From assembly GCA_947646735.1 (NCBI GenBank), contig CANTFK010000838.1, forward strand, positions 186,001 to 250,000: a stretch of 64,000 nt of DNA, written 5' to 3'. Source of the stretch: Peronospora farinosa (lineage: Eukaryota; Oomycota; Peronosporomycetes; Peronosporales; Peronosporaceae). This document shows, in pieces, positions 20,873 to 32,000 of the stretch. The notes under the pieces were generated by a model. That model had not been told where the DNA came from. It saw nothing but the letters and a program-made list of their open reading frames with translations, and did not search any database. Positions within the stretch are counted from its first letter, which is position 1. Every line of letters starts with the position of its first letter. The position numbers were made by a program, and so were the translations under genes.

Positions 20873-22585
20873 CTATAAAGTTGAGCAATCGCCTCCCTGT
20901 TGGAGTTTCTCAAGAAGTAATTTAGTGCCCTGCTGCGTGTCCACGAGCTTCTTCAGATCTCCCATCGTGGACTTGAGTGCATTCTGCACCACCTTGAGAG
21001 CGTTCTTGGGGGCATGTTCAGCCTCCAAGAACGCGAGAACCACGAAAGATCCACGATTGCTCGTTGCCCAGTGCGGTAGCTGTTTTTCGACGGCCGTAAG
21101 TAGAGGTCCTGCCATCGATGTTTCCTTTATTAGGCGACGCAAAGCGAAGTGGCCGTTGGCGTCGGTGTAAAGAGGCTCCGTCTCCACGCTGGATTGCGCA
21201 AGAACAGCGGCCGTCACGCTATTTGTCAGCTCCGTGCTCTCACTACGCTTAGCGACCTCGACAATCACGTCACGACCCTCTTTCGAGCGCATTAGGGCAG
21301 CAGTATTCGCAATGCTCATCTCCTCCAGCTTTGGCAGCAAACCCTTCAGTATCTCCTCACGACGAGCGTCCGGGTCCTTCTTGTAATTCACTATCGTGAT
21401 GGTCGGATCTTCAGCCAATGGTAGCGTAGGTGGCTCGAGCAGAACAAGGTCATCTGCAGACAGGTACTTCTTGTTTAAGGGACTCAAAAGCTGCAAAAGA
21501 ACCTTTCGTCCACTGGGGTGCATAGCAATCGAAAAGAGTTCGTTGTTCAATTCCGCCAGAATGGACTTCTGCACAAGAACAGAGTCGTCCACCACGTCCA
21601 AGATCCGCATGATCACGAGATAGCCACTAGGGTGGTTGCATGCCTCGAGCACCTTGTCCTTAAGAGTCTTGATGATACGCTTGCGATCCTTGGCCGCACC
21701 GAGCGAAACACACTTGTTGACCACACGAGCACCGTTGCGCGTGGCAAGTAGCGCCAGCGAAGCATCACGAACATTGGCAACCATCTGCATGACGTCGTCA
21801 TGCTCAGCATTGCTCATGTACTCCCACAGTAGAGACTGCACAAAGGCCAGTCCAAGGAGTTGCTTGTCAACCATGCGGTTCAAAATGCTGCTGAGATGCT
21901 TCAGCACATCGGCCTTCTTTTCCGGATGCGCGGCGATAATGTCCGCCAGGTTACGCTTGCTCTCCGCGCGAAAATAAGCAAACTCACGACCATAAAACTC
22001 CAGTTTGAGTGATGTAAGCTGAGATGACTGGAGATATTCCTGCGCATATTCAAGCACATTGGCGGCAATGTTGTGCGTGCCGACCTGCACCACGTGACCT
22101 GTTAGACACTTGACAATGGCCGCACGGTCCGCCCGGCTGCCGTAGCGGATCATCTTCTGCACGAGAAAGCAGCCATATTGCATCTTGGCTAGATCGATAA
22201 GATGATCTTTCATTTCCAGCACGATCTGCGAGCGGTGCTCGGGCTTGCCGTGCTGCATAAGCGACTGAATGACACGCGACGCGTCGTGTTTGGCAGCTAC
22301 ATCATAAATCTTGCCCTTGACCAGCATGTACAGCTCATCCACAAGTATGGCACGCTTGTTCTTGTCCACATCACGCTCGCGGATGACGTTCCAGATCTGC
22401 TTGGCACGCGTCACCATCTCGTAGTGCGGGCGCTGCATCTTGCGTTGTTTCTTGGCCAGCTTCTGGTCCACAAACGACTTTTTGCCGTCCTCCATATTGC
22501 TAGCTGAGCGCTTCTTGGTGTTGTACTCGCCTTTACTATAGCTCTTAGTGCTCTTGGCCTTCACTGTCTTCGCTTGTACCGCCAT
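20873..22585 (-). CDS. PUM3/Puf6-like pumilio-repeat protein (ribosome biogenesis)
   Basis: A 570-residue protein in one exon. I chose the ATG at 22585 (MAVQAKTVKAKSTKSY) because it starts the Lys-rich nucleolar-type N-terminus; a 40-residue upstream extension has no such character. Residues about 60-350 carry pumilio repeats of the divergent Puf6/PUM3 kind (ASRVIQSLMQHGKPEHR, YGCFLVQKMIRYGSRADR, NGARVVNKCVSLGAAKDR). The C-terminal third matches a CPL-type domain (HPSGRKVLLQLLSPLNKKYL, then a long helical part ending DTQQGTKLLLEKL). Family members bind RNA non-specifically and act in nucleolar large-subunit pre-rRNA processing. Function here is inferred from the family. It is divergently transcribed from the RCC1-repeat gene. 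Confidence 0.88.
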   Translation of the reverse strand: MAVQAKTVKAKSTKSYSKGEYNTKKRSASNMEDGKKSFVDQKLAKKQRKMQRPHYEMVTRAKQIWNVIRERDVDKNKRAILVDELYMLVKGKIYDVAAKHDASRVIQSLMQHGKPEHRSQIVLEMKDHLIDLAKMQYGCFLVQKMIRYGSRADRAAIVKCLTGHVVQVGTHNIAANVLEYAQEYLQSSQLTSLKLEFYGREFAYFRAESKRNLADIIAAHPEKKADVLKHLSSILNRMVDKQLLGLAFVQSLLWEYMSNAEHDDVMQMVANVRDASLALLATRNGARVVNKCVSLGAAKDRKRIIKTLKDKVLEACNHPSGYLVIMRILDVVDDSVLVQKSILAELNNELFSIAMHPSGRKVLLQLLSPLNKKYLSADDLVLLEPPTLPLAEDPTITIVNYKKDPDARREEILKGLLPKLEEMSIANTAALMRSKEGRDVIVEVAKRSESTELTNSVTAAVLAQSSVETEPLYTDANGHFALRRLIKETSMAGPLLTAVEKQLPHWATSNRGSFVVLAFLEAEHAPKNALKVVQNALKSTMGDLKKLVDTQQGTKLLLEKLQQGGDCSTL

Positions 22586-22979
22586 ATCTCCGGGAGTCGA
22601 GTACAACTGTAGGCAATGTTGATCGCTTGAGCAGTGGCTTGCTACCAACCAGCCACTCAAATCGCAGTGTGGTGTTTCGGAACATAAATGTATGTGTTGC
22701 ATCACGGAATCAGCGATTTAATAACAAGTAAGCCTACGTAATAGAATAATGACGTTGTTCTTTTTGATAACTATGCGCACTCAATATTCCGAAATTTCGG
22801 TAAATTTAAGCCATCTTTGTAAAATTCTGGAAGTGTATCCATACGTCTTTAATTTGTTTTTTACCAGCCTTATGGTTTTACTCAAAAGTACCGAGCTAAA
22901 ATCAGTACTTTTAAAAGATAAAAAAGTGTTGTCCGTCAGATTTGCATGTATCATTATTCAACAAGAATCCAGGACGGCA
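22586..22979. promoter_or_regulatory. Divergent promoter region between PUM3-like and RCC1-repeat genes
   Basis: The two start codons are 394 bases apart on opposite strands, so control elements for both must lie here or overlap the genes. The part from 22740 to 22970 is AT-rich. I see no certain oomycete initiator motif. Confidence 0.4.
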
Positions 22980-24552
22980 ATGAATCTCGTGACGAGCGCA
23001 ACGGAACGTGCTGTGGTGGCTTTTGGATGCAACGATGACGGGCAGCTAGGCACGGGATCTAAGCGTCGAAAGCCGCTAGCCATCGATGACGTGTCGGCTT
23101 CTAACTTCCCCAAGCTGCTCGACGGCCTGCAGGACGAAGAAATCGTCGCTGTCTCCTGTGGCTCTCGACATACAATGGCGCTTACTGCAAACGGCGCTGT
23201 GTACTCATGGGGATGGGGATCGGTATGTTTTAACTATAGCTCTACGCGCAATGGCAGCATCTTTTACTTATTTTAATGCGTTTTTTGGGGCAGATGGGAC
23301 AATTGGGCCACGGAGATCTTAAGAGCATCAACGAGCCCCAGAAAATCTATTTTTTTGAAGAGAATGAGCTAGTGATCGACTATATTTCATGTGGGGGATG
23401 TCACTCCGCTGCGGTGACCAATGACGGAGCATTGTACATGTGGGGCGAGACGCACTGGGGTCAGCTGGGTCTATCAAAGGAATTTGAAGCGTCGCACGAG
23501 TCCCTGCCAGTCAAGTGCTCGATACTACCGGAAGGTTGTAAGGATGAGGAACATGTTGTGAAAATCAGTTGCGGTGGGACGCACACAGCTGCACTGACCA
23601 ACCTGGGACGTGTTTTCGTATGGGGTCGAGGTGATAGCGGCCAGCTCGGTATCGGCTCGGCATGGTTAAATGATACGGAAGATGAGTGTCTTATGCGAGT
23701 TAGCCGCCCGCATTTATTGGAAGGATTCAACGGCGAGAAGATCGTGCAGGTTGCGTGTGGTGCGTTTCACACGGCTGCTGTTACCGAGCAAGGACACATT
23801 TATATCTGGGGAAAAGAGGACTACGGCATGCTTGGCGTTGGACAGACATCTGACCAGCAGACCCCAAAGCGCATCGAGTTCTTTGACAACATTCCAGCAC
23901 TGTACGTTGTTTGTTATGATTGTTGCTACGTCTGGGCATTTATTACTGACGTGCCGTGGTCCAATGGGTTCGTGCAGTCGAGTCTCTTGCGGTGGCTGGC
24001 ACACCGTGGTGGTGGCGAAGTCAGGAGAGTGTTACGCTTTTGGACGGGGTGAATACGGCCGACTTGGCCTCGGTGACGCGAAAAGTCGAACGCGTCCTCA
24101 TTTGGTACAAAGTGATGACCCGAATGTTAAGTGCTGCAATGATTTCTAATTCGCGTGTCCATCTTTTCCAGGTGAAAGCTTTACAGGGAAAAAGAGTGAT
24201 TCAAGCGGCATGCGGTGGCTCTCACACCTTGTTCGTTACGAGCGACGGTATCGCCTATGTTTCTGGACGAGCTGAGTGCGTACCAGCTTTGATTGTTATT
24301 GCTTTATGAAAAAGCATACTAACACCCTTTGTCTGCCTAATTGTTTTCTTCTGCAGCCACGGCCGACTCGGATTAGCAGACATGAAGCCGTTGGCAATTC
24401 CCACACATCTGGATCTCGGTCATATCCCAGTTCGCCAGGTCTCTGCGGGTGGTGCACACTCGGTAGCTATCATGCATGTTTCACGCCCTATCTTCTCGCC
24501 CATGATCTCGCCAATCCCTACCAACAACCATGTGCCGCACGACGAATTATAA
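22980..24552 (+). CDS. RCC1-repeat beta-propeller protein
   Basis: Five exons fit together: 22980-23222, 23294-23901, 23978-24125, 24172-24275 and 24357-24552, giving 432 residues with consistent phases and GT-AG introns of 46-81 bases. The protein is almost entirely RCC1 repeats: VVAFGCNDDGQLGTGS, YSWGWGSMGQLGHGD, YMWGETHWGQLGLS, FVWGRGDSGQLGIGS, YIWGKEDYGMLGVGQ, YAFGRGEYGRLGLGD and SGRADHGRLGLAD, each followed by a V-x-CG-x-x-HT segment. Seven blades make a complete propeller. No HECT, FYVE or other domain is attached, so it resembles stand-alone RCC1/UVR8-like proteins; the partner GTPase or target cannot be told. An upstream in-frame extension exists but lacks repeat character. Confidence 0.9.
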
Positions 24553-24718
24553 AATGATAGAGACCAGTGTTTCATTTTGCAATTCAAGTCGACCCTTTCA
24601 CAACCAATGCACTAGTGCTTCAACTCGATATAAGTCATCCATATCATTGATTGAAGGTAATAAAATTTGATACTTCTGAGAAGTGTTCGTTGTAAAAAGC
24701 ATCGTGTGAATACCGGTA

Positions 24719-25495
24719 ATGATGAACGAGGATGCCGCGTCTTCGGCGTCCAGCACCAACTTGCAGGATCGCGATGAGTGTATTCGATGGTCCTCTGCGC
24801 AATCCGTCTATCCAGGTCCCCACCGTAGTGTTCTATGCACCACTGAAAAGTCCGTCGTCTTCCGAGTGCGCACACAAGAAAAAAAACAGTCAAGTGGTGG
24901 AGGGAAACGAGCGAGCGATAGAAGCTCCACACAGACACTACGCTCAACGCAGCGTAAGAAAACGAGTGGCATAGACGATACTGATATTCATGAGACACTA
25001 GCAGAGCTGTACGCAGAGGTGGAACGCAAAAAGATGTGGCTAAACAGCGAGGAGAAGGCGTTCCAATGTGGCCAACAACGTCTGAGTAGTTTACAGCGCG
25101 AGCATGCGATGCTATTGCATAATTTAGAGCAATGTAAGCGACGCCGGAAAGAGCGGCTTCGTATCGAAAAGATGGTACAAGGACCTCGAGCGGTGAGCGG
25201 ACGCACTGACCGTATGAGGAGCAGTGATAGTGACAGCAACAGTGACTACTGTGACTATGGCAGATTGAAAGGTCATCATCGATGCAGCAGTAGTCGTCGT
25301 CATCATCGCTCACAACATGATGGAGCCCGAAAAGAGCGAAAACGACTGCGACAATTCCAGAGCGAGGTGTCGTTACGTTTTCAATTGCTAGAGTCCGAAT
25401 GTCGAGGGTCCGACCTGAAAGTGGACAAGTTGGTGGCCGATTTACGGCGAGAATACGCTGATTCATGTCTTTTTGGCAACTCGTTAAACTTCTAG
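24719..25495 (+). CDS. Coiled-coil protein of unknown function
   Basis: A 258-residue single-exon frame starting with two Met codons. Residues 1-85 are low-complexity, Ser/Lys-rich. Residues about 90-150 form a probable coiled coil (IHETLAELYAEVERKKMWL; QRLSSLQREHAMLLHNLEQ), followed by a very basic segment, a Ser/Asp/His-rich linker and a second short helical part near the C-terminus. I do not recognise a family. It sits between the RCC1-repeat gene and another coiled-coil gene, all on the same strand. Length, composition and absence of repeats support a real gene, but function is unknown. Confidence 0.6.
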   Translation: MMNEDAASSASSTNLQDRDECIRWSSAQSVYPGPHRSVLCTTEKSVVFRVRTQEKKQSSGGGKRASDRSSTQTLRSTQRKKTSGIDDTDIHETLAELYAEVERKKMWLNSEEKAFQCGQQRLSSLQREHAMLLHNLEQCKRRRKERLRIEKMVQGPRAVSGRTDRMRSSDSDSNSDYCDYGRLKGHHRCSSSRRHHRSQHDGARKERKRLRQFQSEVSLRFQLLESECRGSDLKVDKLVADLRREYADSCLFGNSLNF

Positions 25496-25650
25496 TGTAT
25501 AGAGGATATATACTTTGGTTCTATTTTTATGAAATTAGCAATCTTTTTTCCAAAAAAGCTAGTTCATAATCTCTTTCACCCATTTTACCCAAAAGCTGGT
25601 GGGTTGAAATTATAAGCTTCTTCAAATAAAACCCAAACATAACTTGGGAT

Positions 25651-27498
25651 ATGTGGGCTTTTGAAACTGGGCTCAATGACGACGATATGCGAGAGATCCA
25701 GCGCCGGCGAAAGGCATACGCGCAAGAGTTGGACGAACAGATTGCGATACGTCGGATGCATCAACACAAGGAGCAGATGGAGCGCGAAGAGCTAGAGCGC
25801 AAGCTTGCACCAAGCGAGCGCTCGCCATCCAAGTGGCTGGTCGAAGGAGGCCATTTGGACGTACCAACAACTTCCCAATGGCCATGGAAAATACGACAGA
25901 ATGAAGAACAAAGACAGGACCGAGGTGCCGCTACATCCGAAGCGAGCAGTATGTCATCGTCCCATCCGCGCTTTCGAATCACCGATGCTAGCGAGACCAG
26001 CCAGAGACTGCGGGAACGCGCGCAAAAGATGCACTGGAAGAGAATTTTGGATGAACAGGTGGAGGAAAAGTCGAGATTAAAACATCAAGAAGAGATGGAG
26101 AGGAGACGCAGCGAGGAAAGTGCGGCGAGGGAAGAGGTGCGCTACCTTCAAGAGCAACAGCAACGAGCACAGCGACGACTGGGATACGTTTTGTCAGCAA
26201 GTAATGCCGAGGCAATTGAGAAGAGAACGGAGTCGAAATCTCCGTGTCACGTATTACCGTCACCGCCGGAGTTGATTGCAAGAAAACAGCGGAATGATTT
26301 ACAATCGACTACAAACAACTTGGAGGGTAAAGACACGTCGACGTATTATCACAGTGATCGGCAGGATGGAAGTCGAGGTGTTGCAGAATCGCTTTCGTGT
26401 CCGCCTCCTCCCTCACGAAATCAAGTGCCACAACAGAATGAACGGAATCATTTGAATGATGGTGGCTACGATACATGCGATCGTAGCAAAGACAGTGGAA
26501 TTGCGACGAGACACGTACATTCTCAGGGAAACGATGTGGAGGCTACACACCAGCAGATGAAGCAGCAAAGTCGAATGATTGAGGAGTACCGCTCGCTGCT
26601 AGCAGAAATTCGTCATGAACGTCAAGAACTTCGACGAGAACGAGATGAGATACGGCGCGAAAAGGAAGAGTTACGTGTGCAGCAAGTGCTGTTGCAACTT
26701 GAGAACGAAAAAATGGCAAATTTGGTGGATGCACAGCGGGCACTAAATGAGCAACACCAGTTGGACCTTGCGACTGAGCAGATAAAGCAAGCTCAGCACC
26801 TGGCCCAACAACAGCAAAAACAGGCAATGGCGTATCAGCACCGACAGTCGCCTGTTCAGTCTGTGGACTTCACATTGGATAATATGCGTAGAGGTATCGA
26901 GCGTCCGAGGCAGCAGGGCGATGATCCTGAAATGAAGGCATATTCGCGACTGGGTCAGATTCAGCAGACTCTAGCCGATTCACATATTCACGATGGGCAG
27001 CTTCAGCCAGTATCACTAAGGAGACGAAGGAAACCACCAAGCCCAATGTCAATGGCCGACTTTTCAGCGCCAACACCTAACAAGCGTACCACCACAAACA
27101 TTGTGGATCTGCCAGGCTTCCAGCGATTGTCACAATACCGTCCGACCTCGGCCAATCCAGCCCACGACGATAGCGTGCTGAATCAGTCCCTAATTGGCGA
27201 AAGTGTCTTCGTTCCGTTAAGCCCTAAGTCACAGAACCAATGTACTAGCGAACCGGCACCGGGGACTGCTTCGTCTCCAGCTTCAGGAGACATTGACAAC
27301 CACCGTCCACATTCTCTACGAAGCAGTCGTGTTATCAAAAGCCGAGGTTTCTACGACTTTGAGCAGGAGTTCAAGAGTAGTAACAAGGCCGACTTTTTTT
27401 CAAGTGGATCTATCAGTGGCAGCGATATTGGACTGGACCTTGAGAACAGCTTGTACAATGACGATGACGAATACGATGCAAGTGGCACAGAGGATTAG
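25651..27498 (+). CDS. Coiled-coil protein resembling centrosome/cilium CSPP1-CCDC66 type
   Basis: A 615-residue single-exon protein. Two related N-terminal blocks, QRRRKAYAQELDEQIAIRR (about 14-32) and KMHWKRILDEQVEEKSRLK (about 128-146), follow the pattern of an aromatic residue, E/D-x-LDEQ and a basic helix seen in CSPP1/CCDC66-like centrosomal proteins. The centre (about 300-400) is a long Glu/Arg/Gln-rich coiled coil with a poly-Gln part. The C-terminus is Ser/Pro-rich and ends acidic (NDDDEYDASGTED). Oomycetes make flagellate zoospores, so a basal-body or axonemal role is possible. That is inference from weak similarity; a generic coiled-coil protein is the alternative. Confidence 0.65.
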   Translation: MWAFETGLNDDDMREIQRRRKAYAQELDEQIAIRRMHQHKEQMEREELERKLAPSERSPSKWLVEGGHLDVPTTSQWPWKIRQNEEQRQDRGAATSEASSMSSSHPRFRITDASETSQRLRERAQKMHWKRILDEQVEEKSRLKHQEEMERRRSEESAAREEVRYLQEQQQRAQRRLGYVLSASNAEAIEKRTESKSPCHVLPSPPELIARKQRNDLQSTTNNLEGKDTSTYYHSDRQDGSRGVAESLSCPPPPSRNQVPQQNERNHLNDGGYDTCDRSKDSGIATRHVHSQGNDVEATHQQMKQQSRMIEEYRSLLAEIRHERQELRRERDEIRREKEELRVQQVLLQLENEKMANLVDAQRALNEQHQLDLATEQIKQAQHLAQQQQKQAMAYQHRQSPVQSVDFTLDNMRRGIERPRQQGDDPEMKAYSRLGQIQQTLADSHIHDGQLQPVSLRRRRKPPSPMSMADFSAPTPNKRTTTNIVDLPGFQRLSQYRPTSANPAHDDSVLNQSLIGESVFVPLSPKSQNQCTSEPAPGTASSPASGDIDNHRPHSLRSSRVIKSRGFYDFEQEFKSSNKADFFSSGSISGSDIGLDLENSLYNDDDEYDASGTED

Positions 27499-27695
27499 CT
27501 CGACAACTTAATGCCAGTAGAGACTACTTCCGAAGGAACACAATGTGCACCAAATTAAAGCTACGTAAAGAAAATGAGCAATATTTGTGCGCGTTTAACA
27601 AAATAAAAGCTAAGTAAAAACGTTAAAACGCTGACGAAAGTGGTCCACACCACCATTTTCTTTACTGGTTGGCAAGCACCTTATAAAGTCTCCAG

Positions 27696-28470
27696 ATGTC
27701 GTTCCAATTCCCCGTGGCGAGTGGCAAACAGAAGAAAGTACAAGTATTTGAGTGTCCTCAAGAGACGTGGAAAGAGCGTAGACCTCGTATTACAAACGTA
27801 TGTACAAACGCTGTTGTATTTCGCTGCCGTTTTAGCAATTAACAGATAGATATTCTTGTTTTTATGTATGTGACTAGTACAAAGTTAAAGACAATGAACC
27901 CGAGCTGACGTTAAAGCAAGAGATACGGAAAGAATTCGACGATACGTTTGGTTCGGTAGTGGAGTTCAGTAAGTGATTGTTATCGAGTTATAAAGCAGTT
28001 TTTAGTGCAAGTGTTGTGACCCATTTACGAGATTTTAATATTGTTCTTTACGTTGCATTTTGATGGTGTATCCACCAGGTACTTTGAATTTGAAGGGGAA
28101 AGAAAAGAAGGCAATTGAAGCCAAGAAGATTGAAGCACTTGGTGGAAAAATTGCCATGAATCGTAAAGTACCGTATAAAGTGCTTATTGGAATGAGGACG
28201 AAGGGTGTGGCTCGGAAACAACGACGTGAAGAGTTGGTATGTCGAGTGATCCTGTATAGATGTGCCTTTGAAAATGTCCATTTCTGACGTGTTTTGTTGT
28301 TGTTTTGTTCTGGTTGTGACGTGCAGATGAAGGAGTCGGATGTGGTGACGGGAAAGCGGAAATCAAGTAGCAAGTTGAGAGACCAGCAGAAGCGCAAGAA
28401 GACTGACTATGGCTTGCAGGCTACTAAGGGACGGTTCAAACGGGGCGTGTTAGATGTGCGTAGTCTGTAA
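27696..28470 (+). CDS. DUF4602 (C1orf131-like) small basic protein
   Basis: Four exons fit: 27696-27797, 27878-27968, 28079-28236 and 28327-28470, giving 164 residues with matching phases and GT-AG introns of 80, 110 and 90 bases. The protein is Lys/Arg-rich throughout. The middle reads LKQEIRKEFDDTFGSVVEF then TLNLKGKEKKAIEAKKIEAL then RKVPYKVLIGMRTKG, and it ends in a basic tail with GRFKRGVLDV. This layout resembles the DUF4602 family, whose human member C1orf131 is part of the small-subunit processome. A nucleolar role in 18S rRNA maturation is therefore inferred. The splice model is mine and has not been tested against transcripts. Confidence 0.65.
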
Positions 28471-28550
28471 TGTATCAATCTCATAGCTATTTAGATGGTC
28501 CTACTGTATCAATCTCATAGCTATTTAGATGGTCCTACTGTATCAACCGC
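28471..28550. repeat. 34-bp tandem repeat
   Basis: A 34-base unit beginning TGTATCAATCTCATAGC occurs at 28471-28504 and again, identical, at 28505-28538; a third copy starts at 28539 and fades after about 10 bases. It begins directly after the stop codon of the DUF4602 gene, so it lies in the 3' UTR or polyadenylation region. Confidence 0.85.
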
Positions 28551-29023
28551 TTATAGCTTGGAGTTAAAGCCCGTCGGATACAGTAAGCGTTTCAGGATGG
28601 GCGGATAGCAATGTAATGATCTCTTCATGAGTTGCAGGAGTCCCAGTACATGTTGATTGCTGGAACCATGAAGAGATAACGTACTTGGTATTGCATTACC
28701 GATGCCAAAAGGAGATTATACAGAGCGCTAGCCTTGACATCACCTCTCTATATGCTGTATTAGACCTTATGAAAACAGTTTTCATGGTATCCAGAAGCCA
28801 AGTTGGACACAATAGTCTTCAATTGATCACATGTGATGATGATCCTTCAAAGTACTTCGAAGCAACACTTCTTAGCACTACTTGATCTTGAGGCCATCAA
28901 ATCGCTGCAAACTAAAAACGCAATTATGTCATGTCAATTCTAGATGAAAACACCCACAAACCAATAGATAAAAGTGTCGACCACTGAGGCTCCAATAATA
29001 CATCGACAGGTGACACAACAAAG
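28551..29023. other. Intergenic region between convergent genes
   Basis: About 470 bases between the stop codons of the DUF4602 gene (+) and the PH-VPS9-RasGEF gene (-). No supported gene; a 66-codon frame at 28685-28885 has no recognisable content. Confidence 0.4.
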
Positions 29024-32000
29024 CTAGACCCACTCATACAGAGCAATCACTGATGAGCGTGATCGATTCCGATGAACCACTTGCTGCTTCCGAATCCACT
29101 GACGAAACCCAAATGTCCCGTCACTACCAATTGATTCACGGACTTCGCTTTCAAGGTCCAGGTCATCATCAATAATAACACACGAGCCACGATCACTTAA
29201 TGGTATCGCGTTGGCTTCGCGTGGCTCTAGTTTCAAGGATCTAGCATGCCGACTCTCTTCTGATGAATACGGCATTTTAACGTGCAGTAGTTCCTGCAAT
29301 GTAAACAATACGTAGTGTAAGTAAAACAAAGTGTAGCAGTACGCTGAAAAACTACATACATCAATCTTCTTGTCGTTCGGAAGCGTGTAAGCAACAGATT
29401 GGCGGTGCAAAATTTCCATTGCCAGTTCGCCCATTCGTCGCAATCGATTCCCATTCACCAAACCCTCTTTACTAAAAGCAGGCATCTCGTTCAGCCCCAC
29501 GAAGCCCTGACCAAAACCATTAGCGTCAACAGGCTTTTCTAAAACGACATACTCGAAGCTAAACGCTTACCTGGAGATACAGCCCAATATAAGGCATACA
29601 TGGATTATCACATCTTCGCATGAGCCGGTTCATCTCACGGCAACCTTTGTCCGAGAGCAGTTGCATTTCGTTCATCATCTTCTTTCCATCGACTCTTAGC
29701 TGTAGTGTACACACATGAACAAGCATGACGTAAAGAAGTTAGAAAGCTTTACAGCACCGTACCAGCATTATCTACGTCATGCACGTACACAGCCGATCGT
29801 CTTTCGAAGGCGCTGCACTGCTGTAGACTGCAATGCGTATAAAATCGAAGCCAGCGTATCGTAGTTGTGTAATGACATACAACAATCGGCGGCCTGATCA
29901 TTATGCATCGTTGCTCAAACAATTAGCATACAATCCACACAACTAATGAAATACCTCTCTTTACCTTCAGGTAAAACAAAATCGCTTCAGCGCGTTCTTC
30001 AGGAGTGGTTTGAACCAAGACAGCGTTGATCACAAATGCAGATAGCTATGACGTGTTACAACACAGCATTACATCTAAGTTAGCAACAATTATCAGCACA
30101 AGGTTTTAGTATATGCGGCACGTACGTGCTGAAACCATTGCTTGATTGTTGTGAACTCAGTTGAATGTTCAATCTTCGAGCCTGGTGAAACAAAATCTTG
30201 GACTGCATCAATTGACAGTATAAAAGAGTTAGACGGTAAGCGAAATAGAAAAGCGCATGTATATCATACTTGGGATTTTGCAAAACAACGCATGTGTCAA
30301 AAGCGTGCATTGCTTGGACCAGCGTTCAGCGTCAATATACCTGCATAAGTACAGAGACATTTTAGCAAGCTCGAACACATTAAAATCAAACCTCTTCACT
30401 ACCTAGCTTACCGGTGCATATTTATTGGAAAAGACTCGATGGATACAGGTGCGGTGCCTAACCCGTAGATTTCGGTCATCGTTTCGGGGATTTTGTTGTA
30501 GCTCCCAGCGTAGTTTCCAGCCCCTCGAAGCAAGAAATAGTCTCTATAAAGCACGGCATATTCTTCCACCAAAAGTACCAATTTCTCTTTCGAAACGTCA
30601 ACATTATAACCTATAAGGCTGTAAAAACGATCCCGAAGATCTTCAGCGTCCTTAACTTCTGAATGTCTGAACAGCAACACCATGACGAATAGACGGATAA
30701 GTCCGTGACCTAAATGGACAGTTTAGAGAGTTAGTGTCCTGTATCAGCAGATACTCGACACAACAACAAAAGCTTACGTTTGATCCCATTGTGGACATGC
30801 TCGCTCAGCCGATCCACCACTTCGTTCAGGCTTGAAAAGCTGTCAAGGAATAGCACGAATGCCACAAAGTCCACCAAGTCCACTTCTGTTCCAGACACAA
30901 GATTACGGACCATATCTCCAATGGAGGTTGAGGGTACAGATCGAGACACGAAACCGTTCTTCCCCGCAACTTTCCAGAGGTCGTTGGCCATCGGTGGTCC
31001 CAGATATCCTGCCGCCTTATTCGCATGGATGTAGTCGACAAAAGAGCAACCAACGATATCAACATTGATATCATCACCAGACCGATTCAACGAGCTCACC
31101 TTGCGCGATGGACCTATCACGTGTGAATTTTGCGAGATGTTCGTTAGGTGAGACACCTGGTGACCTTTTAGATCGCGTCTGTTGAGGTGGTGCCCAGCGC
31201 ATACTAAAATTTCAATGCACATGTTTCGAGCGTCGCCACCTTCATCAGATGCGGATGCCAGCAGCACTGCTACAGGAGTCTGACCATACCGATTCTGAGC
31301 ATTCGGATTTGCACCACTCTGCAACAACCGAAGAATGATATCAGCGTGAGAGAGAGCGGCAGCTAGATGCAAGCTGGTATTCCCGTCCAACGTAGGAGAG
31401 TTTGGATTCGCTCCCTTAGAAAGGCACAACTCCACCAATTCGATTCGCCCACTGTTCACCGCAAATTCCAGTGCCGAAAACCCATTCGACCACGCCACAC
31501 AGTGCACGTCAGCTCCAAGCGCTAGCAGCGTTGCACACCCTTCAAGTGATGCTGCAGAGCACATGAACATTAATGGAGTCAATCCGTGCTTCTCCATCGC
31601 GTCGATATCAGCCCCAGCACCAATTAGGCTCTCAATAATCTGTGCCATGCTGGCCGACTGCTTCACAGCATGCAGTGGTCTCCTTCCTTTATAATTGCAC
31701 AAATTGACGTCGGCCCCCCTTGAAACCAGATAGTTGACCATTTGAAACTGCCCATTGCGCACAGCTGCATGAAGTGGAGACCCCTTTCCGGATATAGGAA
31801 TAAATCCAAAAATCTGTTTTCCTCTGGACTTTTCCCATGAGCAAAGCGTGTTGAGGTCGACGGTAGACGATCCCAGCCATGCCGCCGAGTCTATATCTCC
31901 CCGACGGCCAGCTATACACATCAAATACCGAAACATTTCGGAATCCAGCGAAAGTAGTTGGTAGTAGTAGAACTCTGTCATGAAGGTTAGCTGCTTCGGA

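Noticed and set aside
28035..28397. 120-codon minus-strand frame
   Set aside because: Antisense to exons 3-4 of the DUF4602 gene, whose four exons join in phase.
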